The notes: generated from the letters alone by a model not told the origin. Positions 32,633 through 42,479 are shown, numbered from the stretch's first letter. The stretch is DNA of 64,000 nt from Armatimonadota bacterium (GCA_026003195.1 BPGU01000004.1:196317-260316), one strand, 5' to 3'. Translations and numbers: made by a program.

Positions 32633-33886
32633 ATGGCAGCATCTTCCGAAACCCGCAAGGCGATTGTGCTTATCGGCGACGGGATGGCGGACCGACCGCA
32701 TCCCGCCTTAGGCGGCAAGACCCCTATCGAAGCCGCGCATACACCCCACATGGACCGTCTCGCCGCCGAGGGCGAGACGGGTTTGATGGACCTGATTGCG
32801 CCCGGCGTGCGCGTGGGCAGCGACACGGGGCATCTCGCCCTGCTGGGCTACGATCCCTACGCCGTATACACCGGACGCGGACCTTTCGAAGCACTCGGCG
32901 TAGGCATGGAGGTGCGTGGAGGCGACATCGCCTTCCGCTGTAACTTCAGCACGGTGGACGAGAACATGGTGGTGCTGGACCGCCGCGCCGGACGCATTAC
33001 CGAAGGAACCGACCAGCTGGCGGCAGAGGTGAACGGCATCTTTATCGAAGACGTGCAGGTGTTCTTCAAGGAGTCGGTGGCGCACCGTGGCGCACTCATT
33101 CTGCGCGGACCGGGACTATCACCCAAAATCACCGACGCCGACCCACATGCCGAAGGCGAAAAGGTGCATGAGGTGCAGGCGATAGACCCCGATGATGCCG
33201 CTGCACGTCGCACCGCCCGAATCGTAAACCAGTTCGTGCGCCTCAGCTATGAGAAGCTGAACAACCACCCTGTCAACCAGAAGCGACGCGAGCAGGGCTT
33301 GAATCCAGCCAATATCATTCTGCCGCGCGGTGCGGGTGTTGCGCCCAGCATCCCCGACTTCAACACGCATCACCAGCTGGTTGGAGCATGTGTGGCGGAA
33401 ACGGGACTGATTAAGGGTATCGCCCGCTTCGTGGGGCTGAAGGTGCTGGAGGTACCCGAAGCCACCGGTGGGCTGGATAGCGACGTGATGGCGATGGGGC
33501 GCAAGGTGGTGGAAGCTCTGCAGGAGCATACCTTCGTGCTGTGCAACGTGAAGGGACCCGATGTGGCTGCACACGACCACAACCCGCAGGCGAAGGTGGA
33601 CATCATCCAGCGCATCGATGCCATGCTGGGCTGGCTGCTGACGCAGATTGACCCCGCCACCACCTTTATCGTGGTCTCCGCCGACCATACCACCGCCTGC
33701 TCCTTCGGCGACCATACGGGCGAGCCGGTTCCGATAGTGCTGTGGGGACCGGAAGTGCGCACCGATGAGGTCACACAGTTCGGCGAGCGGGCGTGTGCAC
33801 GCGGTGGTTTGGGACGCATCCGGGGCAAAGACCTCGTGCCGATGCTGACCAGCCTGATGAACGTGCAGGAGAAGTTCGGTGCCTGA
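32633..33886 (+). CDS. apgM: Cofactor-independent phosphoglycerate mutase, archaeal-type
   Basis: 417 aa, the ApgM length. It interconverts 2- and 3-phosphoglycerate in glycolysis with two metal ions. Metal and active-site segments are visible: LIGDGMADRPHP (residues 12-23), SDTGHLALLGYDP with the phospho-Ser position, LCNVKGPDVAAHDH and VSADHTTACSFGDHTGEPVP. AGGAGG is well placed upstream. It ends by overlapping gpsA by 8 nt, so carbon and lipid-precursor genes are translationally linked. Confidence 0.93.
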   Translation: MAASSETRKAIVLIGDGMADRPHPALGGKTPIEAAHTPHMDRLAAEGETGLMDLIAPGVRVGSDTGHLALLGYDPYAVYTGRGPFEALGVGMEVRGGDIAFRCNFSTVDENMVVLDRRAGRITEGTDQLAAEVNGIFIEDVQVFFKESVAHRGALILRGPGLSPKITDADPHAEGEKVHEVQAIDPDDAAARRTARIVNQFVRLSYEKLNNHPVNQKRREQGLNPANIILPRGAGVAPSIPDFNTHHQLVGACVAETGLIKGIARFVGLKVLEVPEATGGLDSDVMAMGRKVVEALQEHTFVLCNVKGPDVAAHDHNPQAKVDIIQRIDAMLGWLLTQIDPATTFIVVSADHTTACSFGDHTGEPVPIVLWGPEVRTDEVTQFGERACARGGLGRIRGKDLVPMLTSLMNVQEKFGA

Positions 33887-34907
33887 GTTGCCGTCGGTAG
33901 CGGTTTTGGGAGCAGGGAGCTGGGGCACTGCGCTGGCTCTGCTGCTCGGCAAGAAAGGGGTGCAGGTAGCGTTGTGGGCGCGCGATGCTGATCTGGCAGA
34001 AGCCATTCAGCGCGAAGGTCAGAACCCGCGCTACCTGCCCGGCTTTGCTCTCCCCCCTTCGGTGAACCCCACCAGCGATATGCAGCGCGCCGTGCACGAG
34101 GCGGAGGTGCTGGTTTTCGCCGTACCTGCAGGCGCATTGCGCGAGGTGGCATCCGCTGTCCGGGAATGCCTGTCTGCTCCGCGGCTGATTATCTCCGCCG
34201 CGAAAGGACTGGAAGCAGACGGCAGTCGTCCTTCTCAGGTATTGCAGGCGACGTTAGGTGATCGCTGTGGCGACCTCGTGGTGCTGTCCGGTCCCAACCT
34301 CGCACTGGAGCTGGCTCGCGAAATACCCACGGCAACGGTGGTAGCGTCTTCTTCCCCCGAAGCAGCGAAACAGGCGCAAATGCTGTTGATGCATCCTTCC
34401 TTCCGCGTGTATACCAATCGCGATGTGACGGGTGTGGAGCTGGGCGGCGCGCTGAAGAACGTGCTCGCCATCGGTGCAGGCATCAGCGATGGCATGGGCT
34501 TCGGCGACAATTCCAAAGCGGCGTTCGTCACGCGCGGTTTAGCGGAGATGGTGCGGCTGGGCGTGGCGCTAGGGGCGGAGGAGCGTACCTTCATGGGGCT
34601 ATCGGGCGTCGGTGACCTGTTCGCCACCGCCTCCAGTCACCTGAGCCGCAACTGGCGGGTGGGGCATGGACTGGCGCAGGGCAAACCGCTGGCACAAATC
34701 CTGCAGGAGCTCCAGCAGGTTGCGGAAGGTGTGCCGACCACCTTCGCGGTGTGCGGGCTGGCGGAACGGCTGGGCATCGAGATGCCTATCGCACAGACCA
34801 TCCGCGCCGTGCTGGATGGGCGACTGAACCCCCGTGACGCCATCCGCGGGCTGATGCTGCGTACCCCGAAAGAGGAATGGTGGGGCGGTAAGCTGGAGGA
34901 GGTGTGA
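33879..34907 (+). CDS. gpsA: Glycerol-3-phosphate dehydrogenase [NAD(P)+]
   Basis: 342 aa, GTG start. It reduces dihydroxyacetone phosphate to sn-glycerol-3-phosphate for phospholipid synthesis. VAVLGAGSWGTALA is the dinucleotide-binding loop, and VLSGPNLALELA, ELGGALKNVLAIGAGISDGM and NSKAAFVTRGLAEM carry the conserved catalytic Lys and substrate site. It overlaps apgM by 8 nt. Confidence 0.95.
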   Translation: MPELPSVAVLGAGSWGTALALLLGKKGVQVALWARDADLAEAIQREGQNPRYLPGFALPPSVNPTSDMQRAVHEAEVLVFAVPAGALREVASAVRECLSAPRLIISAAKGLEADGSRPSQVLQATLGDRCGDLVVLSGPNLALELAREIPTATVVASSSPEAAKQAQMLLMHPSFRVYTNRDVTGVELGGALKNVLAIGAGISDGMGFGDNSKAAFVTRGLAEMVRLGVALGAEERTFMGLSGVGDLFATASSHLSRNWRVGHGLAQGKPLAQILQELQQVAEGVPTTFAVCGLAERLGIEMPIAQTIRAVLDGRLNPRDAIRGLMLRTPKEEWWGGKLEEV

Positions 34908-35016
34908 GCGGGTCAGCAAGTGGCGTGTTGGGGGACACCCTTTCCTCCGCGGTGCAACGGGGAATCCTGTATACTTTTTCATGGAGGAAAATCATGCACA
35001 AGGAGGTGGTCGCAGG

Positions 35017-36429
35017 GTGAGCAAGGTGGAGATTCGTTTTGGAACCGACGGCTGGCGTGGAGTGATTGATGAAGATTTCAACGAGGCGAATGTGCGGCTG
35101 GTGGCGCGAGCGGTCGCAGAGTATCTGCACAGCGCAAAACCCGACGGGCACGGCGTGCTCGTGGGGTATGACAACCGCCTCAAGTCGGAGGTATTCGCGC
35201 GGGTAGCAGCGGAGGAGCTGGCACGGTGCGGATTGCCTGCTGTGCTCTCCGAAAGCTCGCTGTCATCGCCTGCGCTGTCGTTCGCAGTGCATCACCGTCA
35301 AGCGCAGGGCGGTGTGATGATTACCGCCAGCCACAACCCGCCACAGTTCAACGGCTTCAAGTTCAAGGCGAACTACGGCGGTTCCGCCCTGCCGGAAATC
35401 ACCGAGCAGATCGAAGCGCACCTGCAGCGGATACTGGCAGGCGAACGAACGGCGGAGTACCCCCCTGCCGAGCTACGTACCGAGAACCTGACCACCGAGT
35501 ATCTGCAGCACCTGAAGACGCTGGTGGATATGCCACGTATCCTGGACGCGGGCTGGAAGGTGGTCACCGACGCCATGCACGGTTCCGGCGCAGGCTATCT
35601 ACGCACGCTGTTGCAAGGTGGACACTTGCAGGTGCTTGCCATTCGGGAGGAGCGCGACACGCAGTTCGGCGGCGTCAACCCCGAGCCGATTGCGCCCAAT
35701 CTGGGTTTGCTGAGGGAGACGGTTGTTCGCGAGGGGGCAGACATCGGTATCGCGCTGGACGGCGACGCCGACCGCGTGGGCGCAGTGGACGAGCAGGGCT
35801 GTTTTGTCGATAGCCACCGCATCTTTGCGATCATCCTGTACCATCTGGTGCAACGGCGAGGCTGGCGTGGGCGCGTGGTGAAAACCCTTTCCACCACCAA
35901 CATGATTGACGCCCTCTGCCGACACTTCGGACTGCCCTTGACCGTGACGCCTATCGGCTTCAAGTATATCTGTGAGAACATGCTGCAGGGCGACGTGCTG
36001 ATAGGCGGCGAGGAGAGTGGAGGTATTGGCATCCAGCACCACATTCCCGAGCGGGATGGTGTGTTGATGGGGCTGATGCTGCTGGAGGCGATGACACTGA
36101 GTGGCAAGAAGCTCAGTGAGCTGGTGCAGGAAATCTTCGAACTGGTGGGAGAGCACCACTATAACCGAATCGATTTGCATTTGGAGCGCGAGGAGATGCC
36201 CGCTGCCCGCGAGCGCGTGGCGCAAACCGAAGCGCGTGAGGTTGCCGGATTACCGGTGAAGGCAATGGATCGCATGGACGGCACCAAGTTCCTGTTGGAG
36301 AACGGCGCGTGGCTATTGCTGCGGGCGTCGGGCACAGAACCAGTGGTGCGCGTGTACGCCGAAGCGTCCTCGCCGGAGCTGGTGCAACGCCTCCTGGCTG
36401 CTGGCGAGGCGCTGGTGCGGGGGAATTAG
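35017..36429 (+). CDS. Phosphoglucomutase/phosphomannomutase family protein
   Basis: 470 aa. The GTG at 35017 is chosen because AGGAGGT (35001-35007) lies 9 nt upstream and the product begins with the family's VEIRFGTDGWRG. A frame from ATG 34981 would include the ribosome site. The phosphoserine loop is TASHNPPQFNG, metal loop DGDADRVGAVD, sugar-binding loop GGEESGGIG and phosphate-binding RASGTEPVVRVY, so all four active-site parts are intact. A -10-like TATACT is at 34970-34975. It probably makes hexose-1-phosphates for envelope or glycogen synthesis. Confidence 0.92.
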   Translation: MSKVEIRFGTDGWRGVIDEDFNEANVRLVARAVAEYLHSAKPDGHGVLVGYDNRLKSEVFARVAAEELARCGLPAVLSESSLSSPALSFAVHHRQAQGGVMITASHNPPQFNGFKFKANYGGSALPEITEQIEAHLQRILAGERTAEYPPAELRTENLTTEYLQHLKTLVDMPRILDAGWKVVTDAMHGSGAGYLRTLLQGGHLQVLAIREERDTQFGGVNPEPIAPNLGLLRETVVREGADIGIALDGDADRVGAVDEQGCFVDSHRIFAIILYHLVQRRGWRGRVVKTLSTTNMIDALCRHFGLPLTVTPIGFKYICENMLQGDVLIGGEESGGIGIQHHIPERDGVLMGLMLLEAMTLSGKKLSELVQEIFELVGEHHYNRIDLHLEREEMPAARERVAQTEAREVAGLPVKAMDRMDGTKFLLENGAWLLLRASGTEPVVRVYAEASSPELVQRLLAAGEALVRGN

Positions 36430-36437
36430 CGCTGGCA

Positions 36438-36461
36438 GGGGCGGTCCTTTGGGTCCGCCCC
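36438..36461. terminator. Hairpin between convergent genes
   Basis: GGGGCGG and CCGCCCC (7-bp stem) around a 10-nt loop, within the 37-nt gap between the mutase and the minus-strand GNAT gene. No T-tract follows on the plus strand; it is likely to serve both directions. Confidence 0.55.
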
Positions 36462-36466
36462 CGCTG

Positions 36467-37450
36467 TCATATCTGGCGCGAGGCAGGATGGTAACGCTTC
36501 CACACGCGGAAGCCGATTTTGCCGTAAAAGTCCACCAGGTCTGTCCAGTCAATTGCCATGCGCTCTGCGCCCTGCAGCTTCACATACTCCACGCCCTTGC
36601 AGAGCAAAGCCAGTCCCAATCCCTTTCCGCGTGTGCTTTCCGCTAGACCGATAGGTCCCAAGCCTCCGTACGCCTCGCCCAGTAGTTTGCGCCAGTAGAT
36701 GGAGGGCCCGATGCGCTTCGAGCCACGATGGAAGGTGTGGCAGAAGCCTACTACCTCCTCCCCGTGTGTGAGGAGAAGGATGTCTCGCGGGGTATCCTCC
36801 ACCTCCAGCCGTTTGACCGTCTCGTAGTACCACCTGCCGGGGAACTCCTTCTGCAGAAAGCGCAGCAGGGCAGGCACATCATCGGGAGTGCAAGAGCGGA
36901 TAGTATACTCCTCGCGCAGGCGGTGCAGATTCTGCTCCACCTCGTCGGGCACGCGGTAGTCCGCCAGGTCTCGCACCAGGTCCACGGCGATATGCTCGCT
37001 GATGGTGAACCCCATTTGCTGCAAGAGCTGCTGATGGAGTGTCTGCTCCGCAGGAACGCCGGGGAACAGGTGTGCCGGATCGGAGCCGTAGCTCACGCGC
37101 TTTCTCCCCTGCGCCTTCAGCCAGTCCAACGCGGTCTGTAGAATCTGGCGCGCTGCGTGCAGTCCTTCGTCGCCGGGAAGGAAAGCCAGTGCGCCTATCC
37201 AGCCCTGCTCGGGCATCATGCCTGCCGATCCGAGCGGCTCCTTGCACACTTTGGCGTGTGCATACGCCAGCAGGTTTCCTCCAGCGTCCTCCACTACCCA
37301 AATCGCTTGCGGGTCGAAATGGGCATCTCTCAGCACATTCTGTTCGAACAGGGAGGAATCCAGGGGGAAGTGTGCTCCCATACACCTGTTCCACAAGTTC
37401 AATACCGCAGGTTCATCGTCCATACGCAACAGACGTATCTGCATCTTCAA
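36467..37450 (-). CDS. Double GNAT-domain acetyltransferase
   Basis: 327 aa with two GNAT-like halves. The first, about 1-150, has IRLLRMDDEPAVLNLWNRCM and GWIGALAFLPGDEG. The second, about 175-320, has TIRSCTPDDVPALLRFLQ and GPIGLAESTRGKGLGLALL, where RGKGLG is the acetyl-CoA pyrophosphate loop. Only the second half shows a clear CoA loop, so the first may be structural. The substrate is unknown. The start overlaps the preceding 188-aa gene by 4 nt. Confidence 0.82.
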   Translation of the reverse strand: MKMQIRLLRMDDEPAVLNLWNRCMGAHFPLDSSLFEQNVLRDAHFDPQAIWVVEDAGGNLLAYAHAKVCKEPLGSAGMMPEQGWIGALAFLPGDEGLHAARQILQTALDWLKAQGRKRVSYGSDPAHLFPGVPAEQTLHQQLLQQMGFTISEHIAVDLVRDLADYRVPDEVEQNLHRLREEYTIRSCTPDDVPALLRFLQKEFPGRWYYETVKRLEVEDTPRDILLLTHGEEVVGFCHTFHRGSKRIGPSIYWRKLLGEAYGGLGPIGLAESTRGKGLGLALLCKGVEYVKLQGAERMAIDWTDLVDFYGKIGFRVWKRYHPASRQI

Positions 37451-38013
37451 TGCCCCACTCGTCTGGCGTATTTTTCCAGCTGCGCCCGCAGGTGCGCGTC
37501 GTAGCGTGCCACGATGTTGCGCGTGAGAATGATGCGCCCCAGCAGGTCGCCTCCGTCCGCCTCGATCACCTGCATCACGTGCGCCTGCTCAAACAGCTTC
37601 TCGAAGGGGTCTTCTCGTAGGTTGCCCTCTCCTTCGGAGAGCACCTGGTGGATAAAGGGAGCCATGGCGCGGCGCACAGGAGCGTAGTGTTTCTGCATCC
37701 AGCTTCGCAACTGCTGGTACTTTTCATCACAGCCATCGTGCACGGTATCGCGTGCCGCCCAGCACAGCACGTCTACCAGCTGCTCATACTGCTCGTAGAA
37801 AGCCAGGAACTGCTCACGCTGGCGTCGGCATTGCGCCAAAGGGTCGGTACGTTCCAGTACCCAGTGCGCCACCAGAGACATCCCGTCTCGTACCCATGCG
37901 GTGAATGTCTTCACCCCGCGAACTGCCCACAGATAACAGCGTCGGATGAGATAATAGCGTGCCCATTGCGCGCGTAACCAGCGAACCTCCGCGCCCTCTT
38001 GCGAACGATGCAT
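37447..38013 (-). CDS. Uncharacterised helical protein
   Basis: 188 aa. ATG 38013 is set by GAGGAGG 6 nt upstream; the frame is open to 38232, but those codons overlap the DUF1844 gene and look non-coding. It is rich in Trp, Tyr, Arg and Gln and predicted all-helical (WLRAQWARYYLIRRCYLWAV, CRRQREQFLAFYEQYEQLVD). No membrane helix or catalytic motif recognised. It is coupled to the GNAT gene (4-nt overlap) and 20 nt after DUF1844. Confidence 0.65.
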   Translation of the reverse strand: MHRSQEGAEVRWLRAQWARYYLIRRCYLWAVRGVKTFTAWVRDGMSLVAHWVLERTDPLAQCRRQREQFLAFYEQYEQLVDVLCWAARDTVHDGCDEKYQQLRSWMQKHYAPVRRAMAPFIHQVLSEGEGNLREDPFEKLFEQAHVMQVIEADGGDLLGRIILTRNIVARYDAHLRAQLEKYARRVGH

Positions 38014-38033
38014 GGTCGCCTCCTCTCTTTCTG

Positions 38034-38351
38034 TTACTCCGCAGTACGCTGCACGAAATTGAGCCTCAAATCGGTGAGCAAACGCTCTAAATCGCGACGC
38101 TGGGAGTCTGCGAGATGCGGTTGGAGCACCTCTGCCAGCGCCGCCACGCAATCGATGGCGATTTTCGCCTGAGGCAGGTCTGTGTGCAACTCCCCCGATA
38201 CAGGGTCTTTCCACAAGCCCAGTTTCACCCACGCCTGAGCCTGCATCTCCTCAATCATCCACAACGCCACGGTGATGACGTCCACAGGTTGCTTTTGGCG
38301 TTGCTCTTCCGCCTGTGTGCTTTGTTCGGATCGCGGCTGCTGTTCCTCCAT
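38034..38351 (-). CDS. DUF1844 family protein
   Basis: 105 aa, the usual small size. The Gln/Glu-rich start is followed by VDVITVALWMIEEMQAQAWV, KLGLWKDPVSGEL, DLPQAKIAIDCVAALAEVLQ and LLTDLRLNFVQR, which together define DUF1844. ATG 38351 has GGAGGG 8 nt upstream. Function unknown; the family is widespread in diderm bacteria. Confidence 0.88.
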   Translation of the reverse strand: MEEQQPRSEQSTQAEEQRQKQPVDVITVALWMIEEMQAQAWVKLGLWKDPVSGELHTDLPQAKIAIDCVAALAEVLQPHLADSQRRDLERLLTDLRLNFVQRTAE

Positions 38352-38410
38352 ACCGGTACCCTCCAGCAGTGTCACCGATTATATCACACCTTGTGCGGGA
38401 CAGCAACTGT

Positions 38411-41400
38411 TCATCTGTCTGCCTGTAGCTTGAAATGATAGTCTCCAGAGCCGATTTCCACCACCATCCAGTCGCCTTCGTCACGCACGCTTTGGACTCC
38501 TGGCACCCTGGACAGGAACGTGCCGTTGCGCCACACCTTGCCCTCCGCCTCAGTGAGAACGGGTTTGGTAATGCCCAGTTTGGGGATGTACACCGTCGCC
38601 GAGCTATTTGGGGGCACCAGTACACTGAGCAGAAAGGCGTCGGGGCGCTTCTCCCAGCGCACCCCTGCCCTTCCGCGAACGGTATCCACGGACGCTTGTG
38701 CCCAGCGCAGGTCGCCCACAGGGTGCGGACGCACGGTAAAACGCTCCCAGTCGCCTCGTGAGGCATCGGGCTGGATGCCTGCCAACGCCTCGTAGAACCA
38801 CCCGCTAATCAGCCCGAAGGCGGGATGGTTGTGCGAGTTCATGCCTGGACCCACTTCATACTTCCACAGTTCCCAGATCGTGGTGGCGCCCATACGCACC
38901 ATATAACCCCAGCTGGGGTAGGTGTCCTGCGACGCCACCAGATAGGCAATATCGGCACGTCCGAGCATGGTGAGCGTATCCAGCAGGTAGCGTGTGCCGA
39001 TAAAGCCTGTGCTGAGATGCCCCTTGTGGTTGACGGTGATGTCATGTATCACATGATCCAGCACCTTCTGCTGGTGCTCTTTGGGTACGATACCCAGATA
39101 GAGCGGGAAGATGTGGGAAAACTGACTGCCGTTGCCGTATTGACCCGTCTCAGCGCTCCAGAATCGCCTGTTAAAGGCGTCGGCGATGCGCTGACACAGT
39201 TCACGGTATTGCCTTTCATCGGCGCGTTTGCCCAGTACATGCGCGATGTCCGCCAGTCGTTTCACGCTCAGGTAGTAGGTGCCGGTGGAAATGAGGTCTT
39301 TGGGGGTATCCACCACCGCCACCCAGTCGCCGTAGTTGTTGCGGGTGAGGATGCAGCTTTCTCCCGCCTCACGACGCAACATCTCCACATAGCGCTGCAT
39401 GCCTTCGTAGTGCTCTTCCAGCAGATGCTTTGCGCCCGTATGCCGATACATATCCCAGCAGATGAAGAGATATGCTCCTGCCCACTGCGGGTCGCCCGGA
39501 TTGGTTCCCCACACATGGGGCACGGTATCGGGGATACGTCCATCCTCGCCCTGCGCGTCGGCGATGTCGCGCAGGAATTTGACGTAGGCGGACTCGGCGG
39601 TGAAATTGTACAAGCCCATGTTGGCGGTCATCTGTGCGTCGCCCATCCAGCCCTGTCGCTCGTCGCGCTGGGGGCAGTCGGTGGGAATACTGTGCCAGTT
39701 GGTGCGATAACCCCACTGGGCGTTGCGCTGAATCTGGTTCAGCAGCTCGTTGGAGCACTCGAACTGCCCACGTTGCACAAAGGAGGTGTGCACCACTCGT
39801 CCCTCGATGTCTTCGGGTTTCAGCACCCCCGGATAGCCTTCCACCTGCACGTAGCGAAAACCGTGATAGGTGAAGCGCGGCTCGTATATCTCCACTCCCT
39901 CGCCTTTGAGGATGTAGGTGTCGGTGGCTCTGGCGGTGCGCAGGTTCTCCTGGTTCACCAGCCCGTTTTCGTAAAGTACTTCGGCGTGCTTCAGCGTGAT
40001 GGTGGTGCCCGCACTGCCCTTTACTTTCAGCCGACACCACCCGGAGAAGTTCTGTCCGAAGTCCACCACAAACACGCCCGGGCGCGGCTCTGAAATCCAT
40101 CTGGGTTTGAGGGTTTGTGTGACCTTGATGGGCGGCATCATCTGCGCGGAGAGGGCAACGCCTGGCATCTCGCTCGTCAGCACCGGTTGCCACTGTTCTG
40201 CTGCGACAAAACCGGGTTCGCTCCAGCGAGGCTGTTCCAGTCGGGCATCATAAGTTTCGCCGTGATACAGGCTGTTGTCCAGAAGGGGGCTTTTCGCCCA
40301 GCGCCACTCTCCGTCGCTGGTGATGACCTGTTCCCTGCCGTCGGCGTATTCGATGTGCATTTGCAGCAGGAAGTGTGGTTTGCCTTTCCACCAGCCGTTG
40401 CCCAGTATAGCACCCACGCAGTTATCGCCGCGACGGAGCAGGGGAGTGACATCGTAGGTGCTGTAATAGATGCGCTTCAGGAAGTTCGTATATGGCGGGT
40501 CGAGCACGCGGTCGCCCACCCTCTGCCCGTTGAGATAGAGTTCGTAGTAGCCCAGACCGGTCACGTAGGCGCGGGCGCGTTTGACCCTGCCTTCCACCCG
40601 AAACTCTCGTCGGAGCAAGGGAGCATAGGTATCGGAAGGGCGCGATTCGCGCACGCCGTCGGTGAGCATCGCTCTGCCCCAGTCGTTCTCTTCGATGCTA
40701 TCCTGGTTCAGCCCGGCGGTGGTGACGGGAGCATTCAGGGCGAGGTTGTGCCCGGCAGAGTCCAGTACCTCCAGTTCCGCCAGTGCTGCCAGCGGGCGCG
40801 TATCAGCAGGGTGGTGCAGTTTGGTGATAACCAGCCGCACATAACGCGCTTTCTGGGTACCCACATCGATGGGGAACGGTCTTGCGCCAGGGTTCGGCAC
40901 ATCCGCTTGCGTGTAGTCGGCAAGCACGCGCAGGTGAGCAAAATCGGGATCGTCGCTGGCTTCAAGGCGGAATCGCACGGGAAAGCCAAAGCCGGGCTCA
41001 TCGCGCACCCAGTTATGTGGGCGCGCAGGATAGAGTACCATCCGCTGAAACTCCACCGACTGGCGCAAGTCCACCTGAACCCATTTGGTCACATTCACGC
41101 TATCTGCAAACTGCGAATGCCAGCCGTTTCCACCCCCTCGAGGCACGGCAATCCACTTTGCCTGCCATTCGCTGGCGTTCATCAGAGCGGTTTCGAAGGT
41201 GGCGGTCTGGCTGTAGGGACTGGTCACACCGTTGTGGTCCCACACCCGCACGCGCCAGTAGTAGGTGGTGCGGCTCCGCAGTGGTTTTCCTTCGTAGCGG
41301 ATGTGCAGGCTTTGCGATGAATCCACCCTGCCACTGTCCCACATATCCACCTTGCCGTCACGCAGCAGGTCCGGTCTGCTGGCGACCTGAATCTGGTAGG

Positions 41401-41593
41401 CGCTCTGGCTGGCGCCACGGTCTGCATGTTGCATCTGCCAGCCAAAATGCGGTTGAGGGCTATCGATGCCCAGAGGGTTCTCCAGCCACTCCGTCAGAAG
41501 ATGAGTCACGCTCAGACGGCGCTTCGACTCGCCGGGTAGTGCAAACACCAAGAGAAACACCAGCACCAAGAACCAGTCGGTTCGCAACTTCAC
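38411..41593 (-). CDS. Alpha-L-rhamnosidase, GH78, secreted
   Basis: 1060 aa. Signal peptide (WFLVLVFLLVFALPGES), an N-terminal Fn3-like domain (about 30-135), and an inserted discoidin-like (F5/8 C) segment (about 150-300, WVQVDLRQSVEFQRMVLYPA). Then come the Bac_rhamnosid N domain (ARAYVTGLGYYELYLNGQRV), the (alpha/alpha)6 catalytic domain and the C-terminal beta domain. The catalytic region PTDCPQRDERQGWMGD near residue 645 has the expected Asp/Glu/Asp, and the late Glu is in GATTIWELWKYEVG. It cleaves terminal rhamnose from plant or microbial polysaccharides outside the cytoplasm. The discoidin-like insertion is less usual in GH78. Confidence 0.92.
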   Translation of the reverse strand: MKLRTDWFLVLVFLLVFALPGESKRRLSVTHLLTEWLENPLGIDSPQPHFGWQMQHADRGASQSAYQIQVASRPDLLRDGKVDMWDSGRVDSSQSLHIRYEGKPLRSRTTYYWRVRVWDHNGVTSPYSQTATFETALMNASEWQAKWIAVPRGGGNGWHSQFADSVNVTKWVQVDLRQSVEFQRMVLYPARPHNWVRDEPGFGFPVRFRLEASDDPDFAHLRVLADYTQADVPNPGARPFPIDVGTQKARYVRLVITKLHHPADTRPLAALAELEVLDSAGHNLALNAPVTTAGLNQDSIEENDWGRAMLTDGVRESRPSDTYAPLLRREFRVEGRVKRARAYVTGLGYYELYLNGQRVGDRVLDPPYTNFLKRIYYSTYDVTPLLRRGDNCVGAILGNGWWKGKPHFLLQMHIEYADGREQVITSDGEWRWAKSPLLDNSLYHGETYDARLEQPRWSEPGFVAAEQWQPVLTSEMPGVALSAQMMPPIKVTQTLKPRWISEPRPGVFVVDFGQNFSGWCRLKVKGSAGTTITLKHAEVLYENGLVNQENLRTARATDTYILKGEGVEIYEPRFTYHGFRYVQVEGYPGVLKPEDIEGRVVHTSFVQRGQFECSNELLNQIQRNAQWGYRTNWHSIPTDCPQRDERQGWMGDAQMTANMGLYNFTAESAYVKFLRDIADAQGEDGRIPDTVPHVWGTNPGDPQWAGAYLFICWDMYRHTGAKHLLEEHYEGMQRYVEMLRREAGESCILTRNNYGDWVAVVDTPKDLISTGTYYLSVKRLADIAHVLGKRADERQYRELCQRIADAFNRRFWSAETGQYGNGSQFSHIFPLYLGIVPKEHQQKVLDHVIHDITVNHKGHLSTGFIGTRYLLDTLTMLGRADIAYLVASQDTYPSWGYMVRMGATTIWELWKYEVGPGMNSHNHPAFGLISGWFYEALAGIQPDASRGDWERFTVRPHPVGDLRWAQASVDTVRGRAGVRWEKRPDAFLLSVLVPPNSSATVYIPKLGITKPVLTEAEGKVWRNGTFLSRVPGVQSVRDEGDWMVVEIGSGDYHFKLQADR

Positions 41594-41637
41594 GCTTCCT
41601 CCTCGCCGTTGATGATATGGCTATTCGCTCCTGCTGG

Positions 41638-42387
41638 TCAGGTTCCTGCAACCTCCGATTCCAGTGCGAAGATGGTTTGCAGCTGGCGAGCATTATCGGG
41701 AGCATAGCCGCTGGTATCGTTGTTCAAATACACGAACACCTGCTGTACGTCCCGAGGCAGATTGCGGATCTGTCGGGCGAGTTCGCGCAGTTCCTCCATA
41801 CTGTAGCAATAGTCATACGCCTGCGTCACCCCGTGCAGGCGCACGTAGGCAAAGGGAGCGGTCACCGTCCAGTTCATCGGATAACGAGGGTAGCTGATGG
41901 TGCAGTGCGCCACCCCCAGCGTGCGGAGCATGTCGTACACCTCGTCGCACTCCCAGGAGGAATGGCGAAACTCCACCGCGAGGCGTGTGCCTTTGGGGAA
42001 CAGTTGGAGAAAAGCCTCCAGCAGTGGCACGTCCTTGTGCAAGCCGGGGGGCAGCTGTATCAACACCACACCCAATTTGTCCTTCAGCAAACTCAGTCGC
42101 TCCATCCATCGCTGTACGATGGGCTGGCAGTCGCGCAGGCGTTGCACATGCGTCGCCTGTCTGGAAAACTTGGCAGCAAATACAAAGCTTTCTGGTGTGC
42201 GCTGATGCCAGCTGAGCACTATGTTCTCGAAGGGCAAACGGTAGAAGCTGCTGTTAATCTCCACGGTGGGAAACACCCGCGCGTAGAAGGCAAGCCATCC
42301 TTCTCGCTCCAGCTCCGGCGGATAGAAGATGCTCCGCCAGTGGTCGTAGCTCCATCCAGAAGTGCCGATAAGCACACGCTGTGCCAT
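41638..42387 (-). CDS. DUF72 family protein
   Basis: 249 aa. ATG 42387 has AGGAGG 7 nt upstream; the longer frame to 42465 is not needed. VLIGTSGWSYDHWRSIFYP, INSSFYRLPFENIVLSWHQR, LIQLPPGLHKD, LAVEFRHSSW and YVRLHGV are the family markers. The fold is a TIM barrel of unknown activity. It is divergent from the gmhB-like gene with a gap of about 90 nt. Confidence 0.92.
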   Translation of the reverse strand: MAQRVLIGTSGWSYDHWRSIFYPPELEREGWLAFYARVFPTVEINSSFYRLPFENIVLSWHQRTPESFVFAAKFSRQATHVQRLRDCQPIVQRWMERLSLLKDKLGVVLIQLPPGLHKDVPLLEAFLQLFPKGTRLAVEFRHSSWECDEVYDMLRTLGVAHCTISYPRYPMNWTVTAPFAYVRLHGVTQAYDYCYSMEELRELARQIRNLPRDVQQVFVYLNNDTSGYAPDNARQLQTIFALESEVAGT

Positions 42388-42479
42388 ACGCGCCCTCCTT
42401 ACACTCCTGGTATCCTCTTGACGATTCGCCCCCAGCTCCGATATAGTCCTTGTGAAGAAGAGCAAACGGGGGTGAACGG

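Noticed and set aside
38825-40093. 422-codon plus-strand frame opposite the rhamnosidase
   Set aside because: The minus strand carries intact GH78 catalytic motifs across this whole stretch.
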